Positions 54,506-64,000 of a stretch of 64,000 nucleotides of DNA are shown one piece after another. The first letter of the stretch is position 1; each line of letters starts with the position of its first letter. The notes beneath the pieces were generated by a model. The model searched no databases and was not told the origin of the DNA. It worked only from the letters and a program-made list of their open reading frames with translations. The translations under genes were made by a program, and so were the position numbers. Origin of the DNA: Hirudinaria manillensis (Eukaryota; Annelida; Clitellata; Hirudinida; Hirudinidae); the NCBI GenBank assembly GCA_034509925.1, contig CM067529.1:9117501-9181500 (forward strand), written 5' to 3'.

Positions 54506-56161
54506 ATCTTCCTGAACTGACCTTACCAAGACACGATCACAGGATCAACTCAGAAAAATCTGAGTTCATCACAGATTTTGTAATTGTCATCAACAATAAC
54601 CCTAAAATAACAAAAATTAAATCTATTATGTTGCAAATAAAGGATGTAAATCAATTTGTAAGTAATCTGGCCTAACATATTTTTGAAAGTAAGATGTTAA
54701 AAGAGATATCAAAATGAAGACAGCAAACACATAAATAAATATTAGTCAACCCAAACACTTAAAGAAAACTTAATAGCATAATCAATAAAATGAGAACTAT
54801 TAAAAATATCCAGATATACTTTCAATTTATATGCTCAAAACAGAACTGCTATGTCTTTATGTTATTACACAGTCTTATGCATGCCGCTTTATGCAAGCAA
54901 ATAAAAAGCATGAAGTGTTGTCGAATGCTGCCGGCGGCGACTCCAAACGCGGTGAAATGTTATCGTTACTATTTCCAAAATGGCACATACAAATATAAAT
55001 CCACTTTAAAAGGTGAGTTATGTAATCAAAATACAATTTCACAATAGAAACCTGGCAACTCGCAGACCGAACGCCCGAGATATGCATTTACTGATTAGTA
55101 AACAATATCTGGAGGATTTAATTCAAAATGTTGTTCATAAAGTAATTCCACTAATAAAAAAGTGATTCTTTAAATACTGATGTAGACTAAAATATGTTGT
55201 CGGCAAATGATTTATGAAAAAGCTCTGACAAATACAAAATAATTTAATGACGTCACTTATTAATCATATAGAATTCTAACAAAGGCTGTGGCTAATCCTA
55301 GATGAATAAGTTCTTAATGGCAAAAATTCAACGCTTGTGATCTAATGAATTTCTACAAATATCTGAAGTTTTGAAAAAGAGAATTGCTAGATAAAAGGTT
55401 AAGCATCATATATTGAATTATCAACTATTCTCAGACTCAAATTTACACAAAGGAAACTTCCTGCTGTACGAAAGTTTGGGGAAGTTCCGCATGGATACCA
55501 ACATTGCCCGAGTGTTTTGAATTAACAAGCATGCCTAAAACTCGCGATATAAATATAACAATTAACAAAAATGTAACAAATGATTTTGGTCACTTAGGGT
55601 AAATTGCTGCCTATGAATTGGCTTATCCATTTACCCCGCTATAGAACAGATACTCAAAATAGACACGAGCCCAACAGTACCACTAATATTGCTGCTGAAA
55701 TGGATACGTTTACTCCAATGGCTAGTTATGATACAGAAAAGTCGATGATTGCAGTCCCAGCCAACATTGATTCCGACACTAAGTAAAACCAAAATTTTCA
55801 AATTATTTATTTGGTCACTTTCGAGTGGGTCCTTCATAAAACATGCAAAATCTTTGCTGCAACAGGCCCTATGCAAGGCATGTTTGATATCACAGTACTA
55901 CATTAAAATAACAAAAAAAATCCAAAATGTTCCAAAATGAAACATCTCAATGCATTAGCAAACAAACCAATGAAAATTAGCAATACCTCAAATACAAAAG
56001 TCACTTTTACATGGTAATACCTTTATAAACTATCCAATTCTAAGGCCATTCAAAAAGTTTATTTGCCAACAATGGAATGGAATATGTGGAGAACAAAACC
56101 ATCTAAAAATTCATAAAAATAATAAAATAATTTTGATAACAATGCCCTAAAACAGCTTCGA
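54506..56161. other. Intergenic region between TRAK 5' end and DENND1 3' end
   Basis: Both neighbours are on the minus strand, so this holds the TRAK promoter and 5' UTR and the DENND1 3' UTR. A small G+C-rich spot at 54929-54955 stands out in A+T-rich surroundings and could mark a transcription start or old insertion. The 60-codon plus-strand frame at 55604-55786 is not supported by any domain or splice partner. Confidence 0.5.
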
Positions 56162-58431
56162 TCAAGCAACATCATTTGAATTTCTGCGTTGAAAAGGTGT
56201 TGGGCTGAAAATACTTGCAATGGCACGAACTGGTAGCGTGCAATGTTTGTTGTCGTTGTTCAAGTCTGCAGACAGGAAGGAGGAGTAGGACGATGCAGTA
56301 GAGTCGAGAGAGAGATTGTCATCTGAAGCATATTGATTTGTGCTCTGAACGTCGCTGGCAGTGAAATATCTCTTTTTGATTTCAGCATCAGGTTTTGATG
56401 AATTGTTAGAAACCTCTTCATCCAAAGGTGGAGATGAAGAGGGAGGAGGCGGAGGGGTTGAATAGATTTCATCGCTATCACTATCATCAACATTATTTGG
56501 AGGAGTTGTTTTCCCTGAATCCTTCTTTGTAACCTTGTCAAGTGATTCCCTTATGCTCTTTCTGTAAAATGAACCCTTTTGGGAATCGGAAGAACTTTGA
56601 GATTTGCTGGCTTTAAAAGCTGACCTTCTCGACAAACCGGCACCACTGGTGAGTCTCTTGAATGCCTGATTCACAACATTCATTTCACCTTCCTCTGAGA
56701 TGGTTGGTTTCAGTCTCAAACAATTTTCAACGTCATTTGACTCGGGACGTGCAGTTTGCTCAGAACGTAAGAGGCCGCTGTCACTCGAAGATTGCATTGG
56801 ACCTCCGACAGTGGTTTGTAAGATTTGCTGAGGAGGTTTATATTCTGATGAATTACTTTGAGGTTGAAGATCAGAAATGTTTCTGGACCTGTAATTCCTT
56901 TTCCACAGCTCGGTCGATGCCTGAAGTTCTGCTCGACGTTCCGCAATGGAATTAGGCATCTGGTGAGGAGGGAAGTAAGTTCCTAAATAATTTGGGGGAT
57001 TCAAAGTTCCAGCCTTCAAAGGGAGATTCGAAACTTCTTTGTTCTCGTACAAATTTATCAAATGCTGCACCTTTTTTGCTTTAGTGTTAAGAGGTTTAAT
57101 ATCTTTAACATTCAATAGAACATCGACCTCCATCATTCTTCTGCGGGGACTTGGCATGTCATTATTGGGCTTATTCTTTGCACCACAATTGTTTATATTA
57201 TCAGATGTTATGTCATCAAGACTGTGTGATACTTTATTTCTGATTTCCAGGTTTCCCTGATTAAAATTTAAACAAGATTTTATATTCTGACATATTGCAG
57301 TCAATAAGTGACAAATAAATTCTAATTCTACTTTTCTATAAAGCTACTTGTTCCAACCTGCAAAACCGTTTCAAAGCTTGAAGCAGATGACAATGGTTCT
57401 TTCCAGCTGATCTCATCTGGGGATGACTTAGTGTCCCCCAATTGTTGTGAATCCATCAAGCTCTTGTCCATCAGATGAATCTCTTCTTGCATTCTTTTTG
57501 CAGAAAAAGTTTGTTCTGAGTGTTGTTGGAAATGATCGCTCGAGTTTGACGAAGACAACAGCTTCTTAGAACTTCTGAGAAGTGTTTAGTAAAAAATTAA
57601 TGAATTAATTAATGAAATTACTTATTAAAATCACTCACTCTTTTTTTAAACTACCCACAAAATGGTCTGACATCTTCCTTGGAAATTTATATGGCACTTT
57701 TTTAGACATTGTAGGAGTTTGAGATTTTGGAGACTTCATAGTAGAAGAAGCTTCCAAAGATGATGAACATCCTCCAATGAAATTATCCAAGAAACTTGTG
57801 AAACGGGATTTATCGGCCTGTTTTATTTTTCAAATGCGATTGTCATGCTTGATTTACCTTAATATATACTTAATTAATTAATTAATTAATTAATTTTATT
57901 GTCAAATTCAAACCTTTTTAAGGAACTTTACAAATTTGTAGTCAGAAAGCTTTGAGTTCTTTCCCTGTTTAAATTGTATTTATGAAAAATAAGAACTTTT
58001 AAATGAAATAACTCAGCAAGGAAACCTTTTGCTTTTCCTGAATGTCTAAAGCTCGTATCTCTTCTTCAAATAAGTCCCATATTTTCTTCCCTGAGTTCAT
58101 CAGAATCAATCTTTCTTCAACAAACTGCTGGAAAATCTGGAGCTTTAAAAAAATTGCATTTTCAGCATCAAATAATCAATCAACCATAACCAATTGAACA
58201 TGCCATTACATTAAATTCTGTTAGAATTAAGGGTGAAAATGAAAAACCACAATCAAGGATGATGCCCAATTAATCGCCAATTATGTGACAAAACTGGCAA
58301 GGAAACTCTGCTAATTGAAGAAACTCATGTTACTCATGAACCTCAAACTCATTGTTAATCTCATCTTAAAACCACTTCAGTCTCTACTAGTCTGTTCTAT
58401 TAGAACACAATATAATAATGATCTAATGACA

Positions 58432-58495
<64 letters not shown>

Positions 58496-61180
58496 TAGAG
58501 CTGATATAATGGTAAAGCACTGAAATTTATCAAAATTTGATAAATGATGAAGGCCATACCTGGAGAGCAGTCCTCATAAAAGATTCATATGCAACAGGTT
58601 TTGTCTTAATGAAAGCATCTCCATCAAATACTATTTTTCCTCTTTCTGTCTTGAATGCCATCCTATATCCTCCTATAAGCACATTTCCAATTACTTATCC
58701 AAATAAACTGAAAACATTGATTCTGTTGCATCTACCAAATATCGAAGCAATGCACTTCAGGAATGCCCGAGGTATCAAGTCTCCTCCGAAACAAATTGAC
58801 TTTCCCTTTTCAAGGTCCTTCTTTAATTTTGAAACCTTTAAATTTTAATTATAATTACATAAAGTTATTGACTTCATTTGAGAGGTGAACTTAAAAAAGA
58901 TGCTATTTAACCATTGAAAGATTGCCGGATAAGCACAGATTCAGATGAATGTCTCACTAACCACTATTTGAGGAAGCTTGCTGAGATCATGGAATGAAGA
59001 GTGAATGGCATTATCGTCAGCATCCAGTATGAGAACTTCTCCCAAGTCATCTTTGTTTATCATCTGAAACAAATGATTTGCTTGGACAATGTCTCACAAA
59101 TACAAAACCTTTTTCTGGCTTACACTCCATAATGAAGAATGAACTCCAATTAGGAACGGCATGGGAGCGCTTGAAATTAGAAATTGAATTAAAACAAATT
59201 ATTCGCAAAATGTCGAGGAAGCGATCCGCCGATCGACCGATTTCAACCTGCAAAAGTCGAGAAGATGTGGAGGGAGGATTGGAATGAAGATGTGCTGCCA
59301 ATGGAAGGGGTAAAGGAAGGAAGAAACAGAATGGATGCAAGCTGTCAACCTGCTCAGACGCTTGCTCGTCACAATGATCCTTCTCTCTAGGAGTGTGCTG
59401 CAATAGTGAATCATGTTTGCTTTGTATTGCTTTCAATAATTCCATACATAATCATGTTCAGTTGCATCGAACATACCTTTTTAGACACTTAAGCAACACC
59501 TCTTATGATCACCACTTACGAGCCCAGCATATAAATGATATGACGATTATCTGTTGCACATACACACGACCTTCTGAGCTCAATTGTTTGCCATACACTA
59601 ATGCAACCAATTTATGGTAATAACTGAATATTAATTATGTTTACCTGGAATTATATAACTATTACATAACAATGCACTTACAAAATTCAGGTGTAAGTGG
59701 AACATTACATTACAACTTTCAAAGTGACTCATCTTGCTTATTAAGTATTCTTATGCTGCAACCATATTATTATGTCAATTAAATATTAACAATATTATCC
59801 TCACCACATAATAACCATTATTATGTCAATTAAATATTAACAATATTATCCTCACCACATAATAACCACATCCACCACACCATCATTACCATTGAACACA
59901 TGCAAATGACTTGTTTGCACTAAATGTTCATAAAACTGGTGTTCGCAATGCAATATAAATATTGATTTTAAAAATGCTTTTAAGCAATTACATTGATATT
60001 GAAATTTATTTATTCAAACCTGGCAAATACTTCCATCATGTTCCTGGTGTCCACAGCACAGTAATACCCTGTCAGATTTATCTGCAACATTCAATGCTTT
60101 GAATTAACATAAAAAGTTATTCATTTATATCTTTATTAAAAATATTTAAAAAATCTAATATTCATGAATGAATGTATATATGAATAATAATCAAAGTTCA
60201 ATTAAAAAAAAGTTCATTTTAAAACAATTTAAATTGCAATAATATTGAATATCAAACACTTATTTCAAGAATGATTTTATTAACAACGTTTTAAGCAAAG
60301 AATAAGAATCTCACCGAGGCAGGAATTGTCATCAACAGGCTCGGATCTGGCACAACAAACTCAAACTACAACAAAGACGACAACTTCATAACAAATTCTT
60401 GTTAAACAATAACAACAAAAGACAACAAAAATAACTCAAAACTGACAGACTCAATCCTGACTGTTTTGCCAGGTGAGAAGTGATTGATCGTGAGGATGGA
60501 ATTGATCCAATCAGTGAGAAGGGGGATGTCGTTAGACTTTTTCATTTCAACAAATTGATTCAGAAGACCATAAAACACATTAAACCAGGGATAATAACTG
60601 CAAGCAACATTAAGTTTTAATTAAAAAATATCTTGGTTAAAGGCAAAAATGCTTGTGGGTCTCTCTGATTGATTAATTAGTCCAACAGGAGTATTTTGAA
60701 TTTATTTTCAATGCTTTACATAATTTAGGCTACAAATCCTATAATGCAATAAATAATCCTATATTTACAACCTGACAAGGCAATGACAGATTCTAGAATC
60801 AGTTGAAAGCCTGCAAAACCCAAACTTGAATGTCCCGTCGCCATCGGTTAGAACAAACGTGAAGCAATCGACAGATGAACTACGTTGAATGAAATAACAA
60901 TTATTTTAGCATCCACAAAATTATACACCAACAAATAAAAAAAACCTTGTGAATGAGGAATGAAATGGGAAAACAAATTTTGAGACAGATTTCAAGACTT
61001 CCTAAAAACAAGAGGAAAAGGTTTAAATTCAAATGATGACTTTTAGAAAAAGTTTAGTTGATATTTATCAAAACCTGTTCGACTTGTGGATGCACAAATC
61101 TTAATTCAGTATTTGCTTGACCATTATCGCAAGTAATTCTGTGAGCTTCCACAATCACTTCAAATAACTGACTATCACCT
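56162..61180 (-). CDS. DENND1: DENND1 (connecdenn) Rab35 guanine-nucleotide exchange factor, first exon not found
   Basis: DENN-domain exchange factor for Rab35 on clathrin-coated and endosomal membranes. Coding exons from the right: 61180-61075 (SQLFEVIVEAHRITCD), about 61004-60950 (EVLKSVSKFVFPFH), 60882-60772 (FTFVLTDGDGTFKFGFCRLS), 60606-60430 (YYPWFNVFYGLLNQFVEM), about 60365-60316 (FVVPDPSLLMTIPAS), 60079-60022 (INLTGYYCAVDTRNMMEVFA), 59398-59251 (LERRIIVTSKRLSRLTACIH, FHWQHIFIPILPPHLLDFC), about 59172-59110 (APMPFLIGVH), 59062-58960, 58840-58715 (IPRAFLKCIASIFG), 58675-58560, 58143-58028 (FQQFVEERLILMNSGKK), 57966-57912, 57820-57640, 57576-57359 and about 57300-56162. The exon order tracks u-DENN, core DENN and d-DENN. 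The C-terminal roughly 500 residues are disordered and Pro/Ser-rich (STPPPPPSSSPP). The first exon with the initiator Met lies upstream and is not identifiable here. Confidence 0.93.
57871..57895. repeat. (TTAA)n microsatellite in a DENND1 intron
   Basis: Short run of alternating AATT units in a small intron between C-terminal DENND1 exons. Confidence 0.9.
58433..58493. repeat. (TAA)n microsatellite in a DENND1 intron
   Basis: About 60 bp of uninterrupted TAA units lies between the exons encoding the end of the d-DENN region. It is the longest pure microsatellite in the window. Confidence 0.97.
59767..59868. repeat. Two identical tandem copies of a 51-bp unit in a DENND1 intron
   Basis: 59767-59817 and 59818-59868 are identical by eye, with the unit starting TTATTATGTCAATTAAATAT and ending CATAATAACCA. 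The ends of the unit form the inverted pair TTATTATG/CATAATAA. Perfect identity implies a recent duplication. Confidence 0.9.
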
Positions 61181-64000
61181 CTGTTTTAAGCAATAAATTA
61201 TTTGTAAAAAAATTTGATAAATAACAGCTCAAAAATAATTTCTTAAAGTTTAGAATCATTTGGTGACACCATAAGATATGTTTGTATGGGTGTGGGTGTT
61301 TCCGCTGGAAAAAAAACCAGCACTTTAATATAAACAAATGAGGCAGAAAATTTCTTCAACATCTAAATTTCTGCTTTCTAATAAGTTAATCCTCCCCATC
61401 TAGAGGCACAATGCGAATTTTTACAAGCTTAAATTTTGACAAAATTGCACTCGAAATATTTTTCAAAGATATTACAATTTTCAGTTGGTTCATAAAACTA
61501 AAGATATATAGAATCGAATCTCAACATTACATGTCACACTGAATATACAGACACAGACGTACAAAATTAGGTTACTATTCGAAAATCAACAATTATAAAA
61601 TTAATGCCTGATCCTGGATGCCATTTAATATTCCACTTCCTTCGATTTCAAAAATTTGTAAATCCTTAACGCATTTCACTGTCCTTCTCAGAGTTGTAAA
61701 ATGAACTGTAAAACCATCAAGTTATACGACACTTGTGAAAAACCATGTCCTTTTCAAATCAAAACATATGACTTAATTATCTTGGCTTTGTGTAACGCTT
61801 TATAATATCAACACTGGAATAAAGTAATAGTAATAGATTTTTTTTTAATTAAATTAACAAAATTACACAAATTGACCCCACTAAACTACTTCATTAAATT
61901 AAATAGAATCAAATTGATAAAACCAGTTGAAGACAATATGTTTAATCGGACCACTGTCACAGCCGATACATCGGCTAATTCAGCTAATTATATATATAAA
62001 AAAATACGCATGGCCTGGCATAAAACTAGTAAAAAAATGCAAATCAAATAAGCTAATCAAATGGGGTTGCAAACTCCCTTTGTTATTTGAAATTTGATCT
62101 AGTTTATTGGAAATGTCGTCTAATGTTACCTAATAAATAAATTCATTTTTAACGGAAAATTAAATAATAAGATAAATCTGGTGTAAATTTAATAACTTCA
62201 TGTGTAATTTTATGCATTTTTTTAAAGTTTTGATATTATTATTTAAATATCACATTTAAATAACTAAATAATTTGCAATGAATCAGTGTTGCAATCATAT
62301 TTAGTGCCTCGAAGCTTCACATTTCACCCTATCAAGAGTTGACTAAGGCAGGCACGTCAAGCTCATGGACAACCAAAGGTCACATAGGTTGTCATGAAGG
62401 ACACACAATTGTTTACAAAAGTTGCAATGGATATTGTCCAAAAATAACTTTTATTAGCTACTATTTCATGCTCTCCTGAAATTTGTCGATAGAGTCAAAT
62501 ATTGACATTATCAAACGGGAAACTTTTTGAGATGTTCAAACGTCTCAGGAATATAGACGTAGAGAAATCCGGTACACCTTCGAGATATTTGGCTCTGAGT
62601 AATGCACACGGGGAATTGAACCTCAATTTTCGCTTACTACGTAATATAGTTTTTGTAATGAAGAAACGGAAATTATTTTAGAATTATTCTTGATCTACTT
62701 TCCAATCGCCTCGAACTTCTTCAATATGTTAAAGCACACCCTCAAGATCATACGCAGACAAAATATGACCATTATTTCGTTTCTCTTCGAAATTCCTCGA
62801 AAAATAGATTGGCATTAATATTAATATTAATTCTAAATTTTGTTGTTCTTGTTTTTGAACCTATTCTTTTGCATATTTTCCTCAAAGGCATGTGCTTAGA
62901 GCGGCAAAAAGAGATGCACTTTTTACCAGATCACGATTGGGGGCTTGTATGTTAAGTTTTTAATTTAAAGATTAATTCTAATCCCTCCTCGCTCCCTGCC
63001 TCTCCCTAGATCAGCTAATGAGGGCGTAAGTCACTAGAATTAAAATGGGAATCATTATTATCGCATAATAATAGAAAATATATCTTTCTTACAGTGGCTT
63101 TCTATGATGCAACAGAACTTTGGACTTTTAAGATATCTTTAAAAAAACCTAACCGCTTATGTCAGTTTCGTCGCCAGTTTTAAACTTCCCAATCTTCATT
63201 TTATTTCGTCATTGTGGAAAATGGAAAATTCCACTTGTCTCGCATCTAACCTTTCCAAAAAATGACAACCGTGGAAATGCCAAATAAAATTTTAGCATCC
63301 CTTATAATGATGTTTATTTTAGTGGGTTAATTTCCAGATTTTTTCCATGAGCTGTTTTTTACTACTGGAGGTCACCTTGTCAAACACGTCTATGTCTTCC
63401 GTCTCAATGGTGTATTTATCGAACAATTTATAAAACATAAGCAGCTATGCTTTTATAAAATAGAATTACTTATATAAAGTCTACATATGGTCGTTCGAGT
63501 TATATGTAAATAACTTTCCTGATAAATCATTCCACTCGAGCTGATCAAGAGCGAGGATTTGAGAAATAAAAGAACATTTTTTCATATTTGAGAAGAACTC
63601 TGCATGAGATTTGGATTGTTCAAAATTTAAATTTTTGCTGCGGATGTGATGATCTTCGACGTACTTTTAATGTCCCGTAGGCACCGCTTTAATGCCACAA
63701 GCAATTTCTTGCCTATGAATTGGGCGCGTGTCAATCCAAGAGGACAACATTGCAGACCTTCAACATTTACATCTCATTCGATGAAATCCAGAGACCAAAT
63801 GGGTTGCGCAAGCAGTGATTACGCCCTAACTTGGACATATTAACATATGCGTAACATAAGTCATTCGCAGGTTAATTTGTTGTTAGCGATCAGATTTTAA
63901 AACATTCTTTCTTTTAACTTGTTCCGGACACACGCGTGGATTGCGTGTGGTTGATCATCCTGTCTCCCCGGTAATTGATCGCTTTGATTGGATGGTGTGA
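61181..64000. other. Right-end stretch without a supported gene
   Basis: Contains the DENND1 upstream region, including its missing first exon and promoter. It is A+T-rich, with scattered short open frames lacking domains; the 65-codon plus-strand frame at 63646-63843 is the longest near the edge. G+C rises slightly in the last 100 bp (CCGGACACACGCGTGG), possibly the approach to another gene, but no coding signal can be supported. Confidence 0.5.

Noticed and set aside
55604..55786. 60-codon plus-strand frame between TRAK and DENND1
   Set aside because: No partner exon, start context or domain; short enough to occur by chance.
58433..58493. Regular short repeats that might suggest a CRISPR array
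   Set aside because: It is a pure trinucleotide microsatellite without spacers in a eukaryotic intron.

Overview
This window is nuclear DNA from an invertebrate animal. It is A+T-rich (about one third G+C by eye), and almost every gene is split into short exons by compact introns, mostly about 50-400 bp with ordinary GT/AG borders. The gene set is metazoan: a TET 5-methylcytosine dioxygenase, a claudin-like four-pass membrane protein, the BRO1-domain phosphatase PTPN23/HDPTP, an ERK7-type MAP kinase, a TRAK/Milton motor adaptor, a DENND1 Rab35 exchange factor and the ubiquitin/Cdc48 adaptor PLAA. There are no bacterial operons, CRISPR arrays or phage modules. I cannot name the species; short introns and broad retention of ancestral animal genes would suit a sponge or another small-genome invertebrate, but that is a guess.

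Layout, left to right. 1-429 (+) is the 3' end of an unrecognised gene. 430-3160 is non-genic apart from a foldback element with perfect 42-bp inverted arms (2328-2369 and 2651-2692). 3166-5757 (-) is a poorly conserved set of exons encoding immunoglobulin-like segments. 7151-10897 (-) is PLAA. 10898-13006 holds a decayed LINE fragment and a 47-bp tandem duplication. 13007-14216 (+) is the claudin-like gene. 16211-21383 (-) is TET, without a CXXC domain in the window. 24332-26103 (+) is a seven-exon proline iminopeptidase, tail to tail with MAPK15 (about 26740-29528, -). 30444-38714 (-) is PTPN23. 38715-41204 is compositionally distinct and contains a pogo/Tigger-like transposase scrap. 41205-45765 (-) is an unidentified coiled-coil protein, head to head with an unrecognised 316-residue gene (46461-47797, +). 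48700-54505 (-) is TRAK/Milton, with a retroelement scrap in its 2.9-kb intron. 56162-61180 (-) is DENND1, lacking its first exon. 61181-64000 has no gene I can support.

The genes do not form one pathway. PLAA, PTPN23, DENND1 and TRAK share a loose theme of ubiquitin-linked endosomal sorting and membrane or organelle transport, but this looks like chance neighbourhood in a gene-dense genome. The most informative observations are these: the PTPN23 homologue lacks the WPD-loop aspartate and has Asn in its P-loop, so it looks like a pseudophosphatase; TET keeps all its iron and 2-oxoglutarate ligands but has no CXXC module here; a divergent multi-Ig gene and a complete 316-residue gene remain unidentified; and a copy of a PTPN23 coding segment sits inside one of that gene's introns. 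I found no convincing new multi-gene system.
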